DNA of 64,000 nucleotides from an uncultured Paracoccaceae bacterium (lineage in GTDB: Bacteria > Pseudomonadota > Alphaproteobacteria > Rhodobacterales > Rhodobacteraceae): assembly GCA_947493335.1 (NCBI GenBank), contig CANLQO010000004.1:62001-126000 (forward strand), in the 5' to 3' direction. The position numbers and the translations under genes are program-made. Under the pieces are notes generated by a model, which worked only from the letters and a program-made list of their open reading frames with translations, was not told the origin of the DNA and made no database searches. This document shows positions 26,626 to 36,629 of this stretch, piece by piece; within the stretch, counting starts at the first letter, position 1, and the number at the start of each line of letters is the position of its first letter.

Positions 26626-27972
26626 ATGAACAAACACGACGCCAAGGGCATCCCCCATACCACGCCGCGCCAGTCGGCGACCTTTACGCAGGATATCAAC
26701 AGCGACATCCGTCGCGCTGCGGCGACCGGCATCTATGACATCCGCGGCGGCGGCGCCAAGCGCAAGGTGCCATCCTTTGATGACCTCTTGTTCATGGGCG
26801 CCTCGATCTCGCGCTATCCGCTCGAAGGCTACCGCGAGAAGTGCGAGACATCCGTAACCATCGGCGGGCTGCATGCGGAAAACCCCATTGAGCTGGATAT
26901 CCCGATCACCATTGCGGGCATGTCGTTCGGGGCGCTGTCTGGCCCGGCAAAAGAAGCGCTGGGGCGCGGTGCATCGGCGGCGGGCACCTCGACCACCACC
27001 GGCGACGGCGGCATGACACCCGAAGAACGCGGCCATTCCGACAAGCTGGTCTATCAGTACCTGCCCAGCCGCTACGGGATGAACCCTGATGACCTGCGCC
27101 GGGCTGACGCGATCGAGATCGTCGTGGGTCAGGGCGCCAAACCCGGCGGCGGCGGCATGCTTCTGGGTCAGAAGATCAGCGACCGCGTGGCCGAGATGCG
27201 CAACCTGCCCAAGGGGATCGACCAGCGCTCTGCCTGTCGGCATCCTGACTGGACCGGGCCCGATGATCTGGAGATCAAGATCCTGGAGCTGCGCGAGATC
27301 ACCGGCTGGAAGGTCCCGATCTACGTCAAGGTCGCAGGCGCGCGGCCCTATTACGACACCACGCTGGCGATCAAGGCCGGCGCGGATGCGGTTGTGCTGG
27401 ACGGGATGCAGGGCGGCACGGCGGCCACGCAGGACGTCTTTATCGAGCACGTAGGCCAGCCGACGCTGGCGATTGTGCGCCCCGCGGTGCAGGCGCTGCA
27501 GGATCTGGGCATGCACCGCAAGGTGCAGCTGATCCTGTCGGGCGGCATCCGGTCGGGCGCGGATGTGGCCAAGGCCATGGCGCTGGGGGCAGATGCGGTT
27601 GCCATTGGCACCGCCGCGCTGATCGCGCTTGGCGACAACGACCCCAAGTGGGAGGCCGAGTATAACGCGCTTGGCACCACCGCGGGCGCTTATGACGACT
27701 GGCACGAGGGCCGTGACCCTGCCGGCATCACCACGCAGGACCCTGAACTCATGGCGCGGTTTGACCCGGTCGAGGGCGGGCGGCGTCTGAAGAACTACCT
27801 CAAGGTGATGACGCTGGAGGCGCAGACGATTGCGCGGGCCTGCGGCAAGAACCACCTGCACAACCTTGAACCCGAAGACCTTGTGGCGCTGACGATGGAG
27901 GCCGCCGCGATGGCGCGCGTGCCTCTGGCGGGCACCGACTGGTATCCCGGCAAGCCCGGCACATCCTACTAA
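26626..27972 (+). CDS. mgsC: N-methylglutamate synthase subunit C (FMN-binding glutamate-synthase domain)
   Basis: 448 residues containing the FMN/Fe-S synthase domain of glutamate synthase. Features are ITIAGMSFGALSGPAKEAL, VVGQGAKPGGGGMLLG (flavin/substrate loop), AGADAVVLDGMQGGTAA and LGADAVAIGTAALIALG (phosphate-binding end of the barrel). The start at 26626 follows a dead-end ATG five bases earlier and AGGGAC. With MgsA and MgsB it completes the enzyme that joins the methylamino group to a 2-oxoglutarate skeleton. Confidence 0.92.
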   Translation: MNKHDAKGIPHTTPRQSATFTQDINSDIRRAAATGIYDIRGGGAKRKVPSFDDLLFMGASISRYPLEGYREKCETSVTIGGLHAENPIELDIPITIAGMSFGALSGPAKEALGRGASAAGTSTTTGDGGMTPEERGHSDKLVYQYLPSRYGMNPDDLRRADAIEIVVGQGAKPGGGGMLLGQKISDRVAEMRNLPKGIDQRSACRHPDWTGPDDLEIKILELREITGWKVPIYVKVAGARPYYDTTLAIKAGADAVVLDGMQGGTAATQDVFIEHVGQPTLAIVRPAVQALQDLGMHRKVQLILSGGIRSGADVAKAMALGADAVAIGTAALIALGDNDPKWEAEYNALGTTAGAYDDWHEGRDPAGITTQDPELMARFDPVEGGRRLKNYLKVMTLEAQTIARACGKNHLHNLEPEDLVALTMEAAAMARVPLAGTDWYPGKPGTSY

Positions 27973-27982
27973 CCCAAAACGA

Positions 27983-28016
27983 GGGCGCGGCTGGCAGCAG
28001 ATCGCGCCCCTTTCTT
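27983..28016 (+). terminator. Hairpin between mgsC and gmaS, possible attenuator
   Basis: GGGCGCG at 27983-27989 pairs with CGCGCCC at 28003-28009 over a 13-base loop and is followed by CTTTCTTT. The stem begins 11 bases after the mgsC stop. It may partly terminate or stabilise the mgsABC transcript, separating its level from that of gmaS. Confidence 0.5.
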
Positions 28017-28038
28017 TCCAACGACAGGGAAACACGCA

Positions 28039-29373
28039 ATGGCTACTGATCTCGCGAAATTTGCCAAGGACAATGGCGTCAAATACTTCATGATCTCGTT
28101 CACCGACCTCTTTGGCGGTCAGCGCGCCAAGCTGGTGCCGGCGCGCGCCATTGCCGATATGCAGCAGGACGGTGCGGGCTTTGCAGGCTTTGCCACATGG
28201 CTTGACCTGACGCCTGCGCATCCCGACATGCTGGCCGTGCCCGACCCCGAGGCGGTGATCATCCTGCCGTGGAACAAGGAAATCGCCTGGGTTCCCGCCG
28301 ATTGCGTGATGGAAGACGAACCCGTCGAACAGGCCCCGCGCAACGTGCTGCGCCGCCTGATCGCCGAGGCCGCCGAAGAAGGCATGCACGTCAAGACCGG
28401 CATCGAGGCGGAGTTCTTTTTGCTGACCCCCGAGGGTGACGCGATCAGCGACCCCTTCGATACCGCCGCCAAGCCCTGCTATGACCAGCAGGCGTTCATG
28501 CGGCGTCTGGATGTGATCCGCGAGATCTCTGACCACATGCTGGAACTGGGCTGGAACCCCTACCAGAACGACCATGAGGACGCCAATGGCCAGTGGGAGA
28601 TGAACTGGGACTTTGATGATGCGCTGGCGACCGCCGACAAGCATTCCTTCTTCAAGTTCATGGCCAAATGCGTCGCTGAAAAGCACGGGTTCCGCGCGAC
28701 ATTCATGCCCAAGCCCGTCGAAGGGCTGACCGGCAACGGCTGTCATGCGCATATCTCGGTCTGGGATGCGGCCGGGTCTGCGGCCAAGACCAATGTCTTT
28801 GCGATGGAGGCCAACGACAGCAGCCAGACCGCCGAACTGGGTCTTTCCGAAAAGGGCCGCCACTTCCTGGGCGGGATCATGAAGCACGCCAGCGCGCTGG
28901 CCGCGATCACCAATCCCACCGTCAACAGCTACAAGCGGATCAACGCGCCGCGCACCATGTCAGGGGCCACATGGGCACCCAATACCGTCACATGGACCGG
29001 CAACAACCGGACGCACATGGTGCGCGTCCCCGGCCCCGGCCGGTTCGAGCTGCGCCTGCCCGACGGGGCCGCAAACCCCTACCTCTTGCAGGCCGTGATC
29101 ATCGCCGCGGGCCTCTCTGGCGTGCGCTCCAAGGCCGATCCGGGCAAACGCCATGACATCGACATGTACGCCGAAGGCCACAAGGTCCGCGGCGCGCCGA
29201 AACTGCCGCTCAACATGCTCGACGCCCTGCGCGAATACGACAAGGACAAGGGCCTCAAAGAGGCCATGGGCGACGCGTTCTCCAAGTCCTACGTCAAAAT
29301 GAAAATGGAAGAGTGGAACGCCTACGTCAGCCACTTCAGCCAATGGGAAAAAGACAACACGCTGGATATCTGA
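28039..29373 (+). CDS. gmaS: Gamma-glutamylmethylamide synthetase
   Basis: 444 residues of the glutamine-synthetase superfamily. It joins methylamine to glutamate with ATP, the first step of the N-methylglutamate pathway. Family marks include TGIEAEFFLL, NGCHAHISVW, the adenine/phosphate region (NPTVNSYKRINA) and the glutamate-binding RFELRLPDG near the C-terminus. GmaS identity rather than ordinary GlnA rests on the short N-terminus (MATDLAKFAKDNGVKYF) and placement right after mgsABC. AGGGAAA precedes the start, and a hairpin upstream may uncouple it from mgsC. Confidence 0.93.
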   Translation: MATDLAKFAKDNGVKYFMISFTDLFGGQRAKLVPARAIADMQQDGAGFAGFATWLDLTPAHPDMLAVPDPEAVIILPWNKEIAWVPADCVMEDEPVEQAPRNVLRRLIAEAAEEGMHVKTGIEAEFFLLTPEGDAISDPFDTAAKPCYDQQAFMRRLDVIREISDHMLELGWNPYQNDHEDANGQWEMNWDFDDALATADKHSFFKFMAKCVAEKHGFRATFMPKPVEGLTGNGCHAHISVWDAAGSAAKTNVFAMEANDSSQTAELGLSEKGRHFLGGIMKHASALAAITNPTVNSYKRINAPRTMSGATWAPNTVTWTGNNRTHMVRVPGPGRFELRLPDGAANPYLLQAVIIAAGLSGVRSKADPGKRHDIDMYAEGHKVRGAPKLPLNMLDALREYDKDKGLKEAMGDAFSKSYVKMKMEEWNAYVSHFSQWEKDNTLDI

Positions 29374-29491
29374 AGCCAGCGCAACCCGACGACTGCGCCG
29401 CGTCCTGCACATCAGGGCGCGGTGGACTGGGGAGAACAGGTGTTGATTGGCAACGGTGGGCAGCACGACGCCTGAGATGCCATGGTCGGTC

Positions 29492-29522
29492 CTTGTTTCG
29501 CTAATTCTGTAGCGAAGACAAG
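29492..29522. repeat. Inverted repeat downstream of gmaS
   Basis: CTTGT-TTCGCTA (29492-29503) and TAGCGAA-g-ACAAG (29510-29522) form a 12-bp interrupted stem around ATTCTG. No T-tract follows on either strand. It overlaps the 3' end of the interrupted EthD-like gene and could serve as the shared end of the two converging units. Confidence 0.45.
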
Positions 29523-29845
29523 ACTGGAACCATAGCGTGTTTGACCTGACTTATCTGCATGACTGGCTGGATGTCGGTGTCGTTGGGAATGTTGCGTTGG
29601 ATGTCTGCCACGTTCGGCCCGCAGGATGATTTGAAGTCATCCACCGTTTCAAAATACAGATTGGCCTTCGCAACAAATGGTGGATTGGATCCCGGCCCAC
29701 GTCCGCCGAGACCTCGTTCTATTTCAAGACCGCGCAGCGCAGGACGCACCAGTTTGCGCGCCTAGGGTGCATGGGGGTTCACGTATTCGTCGACGTCGAA
29801 ATGGCCGTTTTCGCTGTAGGGAGACTTGAGGCTTAGTTTGAACAT
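29501..29845 (-). pseudogene. EthD-family protein gene with an in-frame amber stop
   Basis: Reading from ATG at 29845 gives MFKLSLKSPYS, then HFDVDEYVNPHAP, a TAG codon (29764-29762), and continues in the same frame ARKLVRPALRGLEIERGLGG, NPPFVAKANLYFETVDDF, NIPNDTDIQPVMQISQV to TAG at 29501. Both parts fit the ~110-residue EthD family, where a hydrophobic residue follows the H-x-P; one base change (for example TTG to TAG) would explain the stop. A GTG at 29749 could restart a C-terminal fragment. EthD proteins are small, often accessory to oxidative catabolism; function here is unknown. Confidence 0.72.
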
Positions 29846-30010
29846 CAGGCCGGTCCTGCGCTTGAGGAGACGTTGAGAATTCTGGAAGGGCCTTACGGCC
29901 GACGGATAAACCTTGGAACGCCGCGAACCCTGAAGATTGCGGCGGACAGCGTGCCCGTTCTTTTGGGGATTTCGGGAAGCGGCAGGAGCGCTGAACAGAT
30001 TGCGCGAGGG
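29846..30010. other. Unassigned spacer between EthD pseudogene and parC
   Basis: 165 bases with no supported gene, RNA or terminator. Together with 29374-29500 this fills the gmaS-parC interval. Only short overlapping frames with no family resemblance are present. Confidence 0.5.
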
Positions 30011-32347
30011 TTAGCCAAACTTGTTGTTCTTTGGGAACCCATATGGCGGACGTTTGCCGACGCCGGCCCGCGCGCCTTTCCATTCGGTCAGATCAGGTTC
30101 TGTCCGGGTTTTGTCGCCGCCCATGGTCCAGGACAGGCCGTCCGCCCATTGGAAGGTCGTCACATCCGATAGGCCGCCGTCAAGTTCGAGGGTCCCCTGA
30201 CGCCCGCGGGCGGATTTGTATTTCTGCAGCCGCACACCTTTGCCACGTCCAAGCTCTGGCAGTTCATCCAGCGCGAAAACGAGGAATTTGGCATTCTCGG
30301 ACACCACTGCAACATGATCACCGGCGACACGCCGAACAACCTTGGCCACAGTGTCCTTGACGTTGAGCACCTGCTTGCCTGTCCGGGTCTGGGCGACGAC
30401 ATCGGCCTCTGGCACGACGAAGCCATTGCCCTCTGCGCTGGCAACCAAGAGCCGTGCATCCGGGTCGTGTTTGAAAATATCGACAATCTCGGCGTCGTTG
30501 GGCAGGTCCACCATCAGGCGCAGGGGTTCGCCCATGCCGCGCCCACCGGGCAGGTTGGCCGCAGAGACAGTGTAGAACCGGCCATTGGTGCCAAACACCA
30601 GAAGACGGTCGGTGGTTTCGGCATGGAAAATGTGGCCGGGGCCGTCGCCGTCTTTGAATTTCAGTTCGCGGCCCAGATCAATGTGGCCGGTCATGGCGCG
30701 AATCCAGCCCATTTTGGATAGAACGACCGTTATCGGCTCTCGGTCGATCATCGCCTCTAACGGCACGTCCGGGATTTCTGTCGCATCAGCGAATGTGGTC
30801 CGGCGCTTGCCTTCGGGTGTGCCGTTTCCGAATTGTTTGCGGGTCTCACGCAACTGCTCGGCGATCTTGGCCCATTGCAGGTCCTCGGATTCCAAAAGGT
30901 CCTCTAGCTCTGCCCGTTCCAGCATCAGCGCATCACGCTCTGCCAACAGTTCGATTTCCTCAAGCTTGCGCAGGCTGCGCAGGCGCATGTTCAGGATCGC
31001 TTCGGCCTGCACTTCGGAGAGTGACACTTCTGGATCAGCGCCGGGGATGATCGGGCTGATGTAGTCCTTTTCATCCGTCGCGCGCGGCTTGGGAGCGGCC
31101 CAATCTTCGACCATCAGCGCCTGCTTGGGGTCGTCATCATAGCGGATAATGTCGATGACGCGGTCAAGATTGAGGAAGGCGATGATAAAGCCTTCCAGCA
31201 CCTCAAGCCGGTGGTCGATCTTGTCCATCCGGTGCTGGCTGCGGCGGATCAAAACGGCGCGACGGTGGTCCAGGAACGCGCGCAACAGTTCCTTGACGCC
31301 GCAAACGCGCGGTTCAAGTCCATCGATCAGCACGTTCATGTTGAGGCTGAAACGTGTTTCCAAGTCGCTGTTTTTAAAAAGCAAACCCATCATCATGTCC
31401 GGGTCGACAGTCTTGGCACGGGGTTCGAGGACGATGCGGATGTCTTCGGCGCTTTCGTCGCGCACATCCGCAAGCAGCGGGACCTTCTTGGTCTGGATCA
31501 CCTCTGCCAGCTTTTCGATCAGCTTGGATTTCTGGACCTGATAGGGGATTTCGGTGACCACAACCTGCCATTGGCCACGGCCCAGATCTTCAACTTCGAA
31601 GCGCGCGCGGGTACGGATGGAGCCGCGCCCGGTGCGGTAGGCCTCTGCGATGTTTTCGCGCGTCTCGACGATCACCCCGCCGGTCGGAAAATCGGGGCCG
31701 GGGATGTAATCCAAAAGGGTATCGTCGCGGGCGTTGGGGGCTTTGATCAGGTGCAGACAGGCGTCGATCAACTCGTGCAGGTTATGCGGCGGGATGTTGG
31801 TGGCCATGCCGACCGCGATGCCGGATGATCCGTTTGCCAAGAGGTTGGGAAAGGCCGCCGGAAAGACAACAGGTTCTTCCAGCGTGCCATCATAGTTGGG
31901 GCGATAATCGACAGCATTTTCGGTGAGCCCCTCCATCAGGGCCTCTGCCGCAGCGGTCATCCGCGCCTCGGTATAGCGCGCGGCGGCAGGATTATCCCCG
32001 TCGATGTTGCCAAAGTTGCCTTGCCCGTCGACCAGCGGGTAGCGGACGTTGAAATCCTGCGCCAGACGCGCCATGGCGTCGTAAATCGCCGCATCCCCAT
32101 GCGGGTGATAGTTGCCCATCACGTCGCCCGAGATCTTGGCCGACTTGCGGAACCCGCCAGAGGAGGCCAGCCGCAGTTCACGCATTGCATACAATATGCG
32201 GCGGTGGACGGGTTTTAACCCGTCACGGGCATCAGGCAGCGCACGATTCATGATCGTGCTTAAGGCATAGGTCAAATACCGCTCACCGATGGCTCGGCGG
32301 AGCGGTTCTACCATATCCAGTGGGGTGTCACCTGTTTCGTCGCTCAT
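30011..32347 (-). CDS. parC: DNA topoisomerase IV subunit A
   Basis: 778 residues beginning [16 protein letters not shown] at 32347; a frame open far upstream is rejected since the family starts here. ParC cuts and religates DNA with ParE to unlink daughter chromosomes. The catalytic tyrosine is Y125 in [11 protein letters not shown], and the winged-helix region includes [13 protein letters not shown] and [16 protein letters not shown]-terminal blades include [14 protein letters not shown]-like repeats. Length matches alphaproteobacterial ParC. It ends just before the EthD remnant. Confidence 0.96.
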   Translation of the reverse strand: MSDETGDTPLDMVEPLRRAIGERYLTYALSTIMNRALPDARDGLKPVHRRILYAMRELRLASSGGFRKSAKISGDVMGNYHPHGDAAIYDAMARLAQDFNVRYPLVDGQGNFGNIDGDNPAAARYTEARMTAAAEALMEGLTENAVDYRPNYDGTLEEPVVFPAAFPNLLANGSSGIAVGMATNIPPHNLHELIDACLHLIKAPNARDDTLLDYIPGPDFPTGGVIVETRENIAEAYRTGRGSIRTRARFEVEDLGRGQWQVVVTEIPYQVQKSKLIEKLAEVIQTKKVPLLADVRDESAEDIRIVLEPRAKTVDPDMMMGLLFKNSDLETRFSLNMNVLIDGLEPRVCGVKELLRAFLDHRRAVLIRRSQHRMDKIDHRLEVLEGFIIAFLNLDRVIDIIRYDDDPKQALMVEDWAAPKPRATDEKDYISPIIPGADPEVSLSEVQAEAILNMRLRSLRKLEEIELLAERDALMLERAELEDLLESEDLQWAKIAEQLRETRKQFGNGTPEGKRRTTFADATEIPDVPLEAMIDREPITVVLSKMGWIRAMTGHIDLGRELKFKDGDGPGHIFHAETTDRLLVFGTNGRFYTVSAANLPGGRGMGEPLRLMVDLPNDAEIVDIFKHDPDARLLVASAEGNGFVVPEADVVAQTRTGKQVLNVKDTVAKVVRRVAGDHVAVVSENAKFLVFALDELPELGRGKGVRLQKYKSARGRQGTLELDGGLSDVTTFQWADGLSWTMGGDKTRTEPDLTEWKGARAGVGKRPPYGFPKNNKFG

Positions 32348-32485
32348 TGTGTTTGGTCTAGCCCGCGGGATCGGGGGCGTAAAGATAACATGACGCTGCG
32401 TGTCGTGTTTTTCCCCTCTCTGGCGTTGCTGAATTTCGTTAAGACGCTGATGTGGAGCGTAAGTATCGATTCTTTGGGGGCTGCC

Positions 32486-33016
32486 GTGGGTAAGTTCATC
32501 ACTGCGACGTTTTTGATTTTGGGCTGGGCATTCTATGAGATGTCCGGCGGGGCCGACTTTGTGCCGGAAGAACGCGTCGTCGCGAAGGCAGAGGTGGTCG
32601 TCGAGGAACCAGTGGTTGAGACCGCCGCTGTGACGCGATCTGTCAGCACACCGCTGGTCAGCCTGACGCTGCCTGTCAAATCGCCGCAAGCCACGGCAGA
32701 GGACACCGCACAGGTCATTCAGGCCAGCGTCGAAACGGTGGTTGAGGCGGTCGAGACCGCGAACCTGACCGAAACGGTCGAGGCCCCTGCAGCGCCCGAA
32801 CCCGTCGCCGCACCCGTGCTTGACCTGCGTTACGTCGCCGGAAGCCGCGTGAACATGCGCACCGGGCCGGGCACGAACTTTGGTGTAATCGACACGCTGC
32901 CCGGTGGCACCGAGGCTGAAATCATCTCGGTCGATGCAAACGGATGGGCGAATATCCGCATCACAAACACCGGGGTTGAGGGTTGGATGGCCGAACGGCT
33001 GTTGACCGACGGCTAA
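32486..33016 (+). CDS. Membrane-anchored SH3-domain protein
   Basis: 176 residues if translation starts at GTG 32486, five bases after GGGGG; the open frame continues upstream to 32390, but the family begins with this hydrophobic anchor ([21 protein letters not shown]). After the anchor comes an Ala/Val/Glu/Thr-rich spacer, then a bacterial SH3b domain at about 115-176 ([31 protein letters not shown]). Likely periplasmic, binding peptidoglycan or another wall component. Divergent from parC. Confidence 0.8.
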   Translation: MGKFITATFLILGWAFYEMSGGADFVPEERVVAKAEVVVEEPVVETAAVTRSVSTPLVSLTLPVKSPQATAEDTAQVIQASVETVVEAVETANLTETVEAPAAPEPVAAPVLDLRYVAGSRVNMRTGPGTNFGVIDTLPGGTEAEIISVDANGWANIRITNTGVEGWMAERLLTDG

Positions 33017-33055
33017 GCCCTTGCGCGGACGGCCATGGCGCGGCACACCTGCGCC

Positions 33056-33883
33056 ATGACTCAAAAAACAATTCTGATAACAGGTTGTTCTTCCGGCATC
33101 GGATATGATGCAGCCCATGGATTGCGCGCCGCCGGTTGGCGCGTTTTCGCATCGTGCCGCAATGCAACGGATTGTGGTCGGTTGATGTCAGAAGGCTTTG
33201 ACAGCCCCTTGATCGACTACGCCGACAGCGAAAGCATCTACAGCGGGCTGGCGGATGTGCTGGAGGCGACAGGCGGCACGCTGGATGCGCTGTATAATAA
33301 CGGAGCTTATGCCTGCCCGGGTGCTGTCGAGGACCTGCCGCGCGGGGCCTTGCGCGAGATTTTCGAGACAAACCTGTTTGGCGTGCAGGAGTTGACCAAC
33401 GCCGTCATCCCGGTGATGCGGAATCAGGGTCACGGGCGGATCGTGAATTGTTCCAGTGTCCTGGGTTTTGTTGGCATGAAGTGGCGAGGGGCCTATGTCG
33501 CGACGAAATTCGCGATGGAGGGGCTGACGGATGTGCTGCGCCTTGAACTGCGTGACAGTGGGATCAAGGTTGTGTTGCTGGAGCCGGGCCCGGTGACATC
33601 CGACATTCGCAAGAACGCGATCCCGCACTTCGAAAAGTGGATCAACTGGGAACAATCGGCCCGCGCCGAAGAATATGCAGCCTTGCGGGATCGGCTTTAT
33701 ACCGACAGCGGCCCTGAGACTTTTGAACTACCGGCTAGCGCGGTCACACGAAAGTTGCGCCACGCCCTTGAATCCAAGCGTCCAAGGCCGCGCTACTATG
33801 TGACCACCCCAACCTACCTGATGGGAATCCTGCGGCGCATTCTGCCCACACGCATGCTTGATGGCGTATTGATCAAGGGCTAG
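33056..33883 (+). CDS. Short-chain dehydrogenase/reductase family protein
   Basis: 275 residues from ATG 33056, chosen because the Rossmann strand [12 protein letters not shown] follows immediately. TGxxxGIG coenzyme motif at 9-16, NNGAY at about 85-89 (the NNAG position), SS in NCSSVLGF and YVATK as the Ser-Tyr-Lys catalytic set. A typical classical SDR with an extended C-terminus ending in a hydrophobic region; substrate unknown. Confidence 0.9.
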   Translation: MTQKTILITGCSSGIGYDAAHGLRAAGWRVFASCRNATDCGRLMSEGFDSPLIDYADSESIYSGLADVLEATGGTLDALYNNGAYACPGAVEDLPRGALREIFETNLFGVQELTNAVIPVMRNQGHGRIVNCSSVLGFVGMKWRGAYVATKFAMEGLTDVLRLELRDSGIKVVLLEPGPVTSDIRKNAIPHFEKWINWEQSARAEEYAALRDRLYTDSGPETFELPASAVTRKLRHALESKRPRPRYYVTTPTYLMGILRRILPTRMLDGVLIKG

Positions 33884-33936
33884 CCCTTTCCTTTGCCGCC
33901 TGCCCTGCTACATCGGGGCGAACACGGGGGAAGACC

Positions 33937-34140
33937 ATGGCAAACGATCCGCTTTTCATTCTGGTCATCGTCGCTTGTCTGATCGTGCTGGGAATCCTGA
34001 TGTTCGGGGTTGGCACGTTCGGCAAGGGTGGCGAATACAATCGCAAGCATGCCAACAAGCTCATGCGGTGGCGCATCATTGCGCAATTCATTGCGGTCTG
34101 TCTGATCCTTTTGTTTGTCTGGCTGCGCGGGGGAAGCTGA
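33937..34140 (+). CDS. Twin-transmembrane HIG1-like small protein
   Basis: 67 residues with two membrane helices (about 5-26 and 46-63) joined by a basic hairpin (NRKHANKLMRWR), the layout of the HIG1/twin-transmembrane family of Rhodobacteraceae. In mitochondria HIG1 proteins associate with cytochrome oxidase; a respiratory role here is only inferred. It precedes the adenosyltransferase gene by one base, so the two are co-transcribed. Confidence 0.85.
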   Translation: MANDPLFILVIVACLIVLGILMFGVGTFGKGGEYNRKHANKLMRWRIIAQFIAVCLILLFVWLRGGS

Positions 34141-34141
34141 A

Positions 34142-34714
34142 ATGGTTGTACTTAATAAAATCTACACCAAGACTGGGGATGCGGGCGAAACGGCGCTTGG
34201 CAACGGCAGCCGGGTGGCCAAGCATTCAACCCGGGTGACATCTTACGGCACCGTTGATGAGCTGAATGCCACCGTCGGCCTTGCGCGGCTGCATGCCGAT
34301 GGCGGGATCGATGACCAATTGGCCATGATCCAGAACGATCTTTTTGATCTTGGCGCGGACCTTTGCCGCCCTGATATGGAAAAGGATGAAGAGGCCGAAT
34401 ACCCTGTTTTGCGCGTGACCGACGCGCAAGTGGCCCGGCTTGAAAGCGAATTGGACGCAATGACGCAAGCGGTTGAGCCGCTGCGGTCTTTCATTTTGCC
34501 CGGCGGTTCGGCCCTTGCCGCGCATATGCACCTGTGCCGTACTGTCGCACGGCGGGCCGAGCGGCTGTGCGTCGAACTTGCGACGATGGAATCAGTGAAC
34601 CCGGCGGCGGTCAAATACCTGAACCGTTTGTCGGACTGGTTTTTTCAGGCCGCGCGGATCGCCAATGACGATGGCCGCGATGACGTCCTTTGGGTGCCCG
34701 GCGCAAACCGCTAA
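34142..34714 (+). CDS. Cob(I)yrinic acid a,c-diamide/cobalamin adenosyltransferase, PduO type
   Basis: 190 residues. It transfers the adenosyl group of ATP to cob(I)alamin. The PduO-type ATP site is at the N-terminus (KIYTKTGDAGETALGNGSRVAKHS) and the conserved helix bundle has VDELNATVG, FILPGGS and CRTVARRAERL. The start at 34142 follows the small membrane gene's stop by one base. Adenosylcobalamin would serve B12 mutases such as those of the ethylmalonyl-CoA pathway. Confidence 0.93.
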   Translation: MVVLNKIYTKTGDAGETALGNGSRVAKHSTRVTSYGTVDELNATVGLARLHADGGIDDQLAMIQNDLFDLGADLCRPDMEKDEEAEYPVLRVTDAQVARLESELDAMTQAVEPLRSFILPGGSALAAHMHLCRTVARRAERLCVELATMESVNPAAVKYLNRLSDWFFQAARIANDDGRDDVLWVPGANR

Positions 34715-34876
34715 AGCGCAACCGATCTGTAACGCTGCGTTTGACGTGAAAAAGCGACCGTATTTTTCATTGAAGCGTCGATTTTGGATTGTCATCTGCG
34801 TTTGGGTTCCACTAGACATTGTCGCGATTGACGCTTGTGGAGTTTCCCACCGGCACACCCATAGGAGATACGCCCG

Positions 34877-35635
34877 ATGAAGGTCCTGGTACCCGTCAAA
34901 CGCGTGATTGACTACAACGTGAAGGTTCGCGTGAAAGCGGACGGAAGCGGTGTTGATCTCGCGAACGTCAAAATGTCGATGAATCCCTTCGACGAAATTG
35001 CGGTCGAAGAGGCGATCCGCTTGCGGGAAGCAGGCAAGGCCGAAGAAGTCGTGGCTGTCTCGATCGGCGTCAAGCAGGCGCAGGAAACGCTGCGCACGGC
35101 TTTGGCAATGGGTGCTGATCGCGCAATTCTGGTTGTGGCCACCGATGATGTCCACAATGACATTGAGCCGCTTGCCGTCGCCAAGGTGCTTAAGGCCATC
35201 GTGGACGAAGAGCAGCCGGGCTTGGTGCTGTGCGGCAAGCAGGCCATCGACAACGATATGAACGCGACCGGCCAGATGCTTTCTGCCCTGCTGGGCTGGA
35301 GCCAGGCAACATTTGCGTCTGAACTGGACGTCGATGGCGACAGCGCCGTGGTCACCCGCGAGGTGGACGGCGGTCTGCAGACGATCAAGGTCAAGATGCC
35401 GACAATCGTTACGGTGGACCTGCGGCTGAACGAGCCGCGCTATGCTTCTTTGCCGAACATCATGAAGGCCAAGAAAAAGCCGTTGGATGAAAAGACGCCT
35501 GCCGATTATGGCGTAGATGTCAGCCCGCGCCTGACTGTGGTGAAAACAACTGAACCAGAGGCCCGTAGCGCCGGGATCATCGTCGGCTCTGTTGATGAGC
35601 TGGTTGAGAAACTCAAAGAAGCGGGGGCTGTGTAA
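34877..35635 (+). CDS. etfB: Electron transfer flavoprotein subunit beta
   Basis: 252 residues. It forms with EtfA the soluble FAD/AMP carrier that moves electrons from acyl-CoA dehydrogenases and N-methyl dehydrogenases to ETF-quinone oxidoreductase. Family marks: [30 protein letters not shown] and [21 protein letters not shown] (recognition loop). AGGAGAT precedes the start. Its stop overlaps the etfA ATG by one base. Confidence 0.95.
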   Translation: MKVLVPVKRVIDYNVKVRVKADGSGVDLANVKMSMNPFDEIAVEEAIRLREAGKAEEVVAVSIGVKQAQETLRTALAMGADRAILVVATDDVHNDIEPLAVAKVLKAIVDEEQPGLVLCGKQAIDNDMNATGQMLSALLGWSQATFASELDVDGDSAVVTREVDGGLQTIKVKMPTIVTVDLRLNEPRYASLPNIMKAKKKPLDEKTPADYGVDVSPRLTVVKTTEPEARSAGIIVGSVDELVEKLKEAGAV

Positions 35636-36561
35636 TGGCTGTTCTTCTGATTGCAGACGTGAATACGGGCGAACTGTCTGTGGACGCGACCGCCAAGGCC
35701 GTGTCGGCCGCTGGCGCATTGGGTGACGTGACGGTGCTGTGCGTCGGCGCAAACTCCAAGGGTGCGGCTGATGAGGCCGCCAAGATCGAAGGTGTGGCCA
35801 AGGTGCTTTGCGCCGAAGATGCTGTGCTGGGCCATCAAATGGCAGAGCCTGCCGCTGATCTGATCGTGTCGCTGGCTGGGGATTATTCCCACATCGCCGC
35901 ACCGGGCACGACGGATGCCAAGAACATCATGCCCCGTGTGGCCGCACTGTTGGACGCGCAGGTGATCAGCGAAGTGACTGCGATTGTCGACGGCGACACC
36001 TTTGAGCGCCCGATCTACGCAGGCAACGCGATCCAGACGGTGAAATCCGGTGATGCGACCAAAGTGCTGACCATCCGCACGGCCGGCTTTGATGCCGCAG
36101 GCATGGGCGGAGCAGCAGCGGTTGAGATGATCGGTGCGCCTGCTGATCCGGGTCTGTCATCCTGGGTGGAAGACAAGGTTGCCGCAAGCGACCGGCCAGA
36201 GCTGACATCAGCCGGAGTCGTTGTCTCTGGCGGGCGCGGCGTTGGGTCAGAGGATGACTTTGCCCTGATCGAAAAGCTTGCGGACAAGCTGGGCGCGGCC
36301 GTTGGCGCATCCCGCGCCGCGGTCGATTCAGGTTATGCACCGAACGATTGGCAAGTTGGCCAGACCGGCAAAGTTGTCGCCCCCGACCTTTACGTTGCGG
36401 TCGGCATCTCGGGCGCTATTCAGCACCTTGCCGGTATGAAGGACAGCAAGATCATTGTCGCTATCAACAAGGACGAAGAGGCCCCGATTTTTCAGGTTGC
36501 CGACTTCGGACTGGTTGCCGACCTTTTCACCGCTGTGCCGGAACTGACAGACAAGCTTTGA
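35635..36561 (+). CDS. etfA: Electron transfer flavoprotein subunit alpha
   Basis: 308 residues. The FAD-binding C-terminal half carries the conserved VVSGGRGVGSEDDF, GASRAAVDSGY, VGQTGKVVAPDLYVAVGISGAIQHLAGM and VAINKDEEAPIF motifs. It is the partner of EtfB and is translated from an overlapping start. A strong bidirectional terminator follows the gene. Confidence 0.95.
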   Translation: MAVLLIADVNTGELSVDATAKAVSAAGALGDVTVLCVGANSKGAADEAAKIEGVAKVLCAEDAVLGHQMAEPAADLIVSLAGDYSHIAAPGTTDAKNIMPRVAALLDAQVISEVTAIVDGDTFERPIYAGNAIQTVKSGDATKVLTIRTAGFDAAGMGGAAAVEMIGAPADPGLSSWVEDKVAASDRPELTSAGVVVSGGRGVGSEDDFALIEKLADKLGAAVGASRAAVDSGYAPNDWQVGQTGKVVAPDLYVAVGISGAIQHLAGMKDSKIIVAINKDEEAPIFQVADFGLVADLFTAVPELTDKL

Positions 36562-36597
36562 TCGGTGGGGCCAACCGCCCACCAGATCACTTCTGCC

Positions 36598-36625
36598 AAA
36601 AGCCCGCCCATCGTGGCGGGCTTTT
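36598..36625. terminator. Bidirectional terminator between etfA and the DUF6473 gene
   Basis: GCCCGCC (36602-36608) and GGCGGGC (36615-36621) form a GC stem over CATCGT, flanked by AAAA on the left and TTTT on the right, so it works for etfA on the plus strand and for the convergent gene on the minus strand. Confidence 0.88.
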
Positions 36626-36629
36626 GCGT

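Noticed and set aside
26548-28887. 779-codon minus-strand frame antisense to mgsB, mgsC and gmaS
   Set aside because: It mirrors three well-supported genes, lacks a family pattern and arises from the GC-rich third positions.
29501-29845. Amber codon in the EthD-like gene as a pyrrolysine site
   Set aside because: Pyrrolysine is known in methylamine methyltransferases of archaea and some bacteria that carry pyl genes. EthD proteins are not such enzymes, no pylT/pylS is visible, and the codon replaces what should be an ordinary residue.
30011-33118. Extended 1035-residue reading of parC
   Set aside because: The extra N-terminus is low-complexity antisense of the SH3 gene; ParC begins at 32347 in family position.
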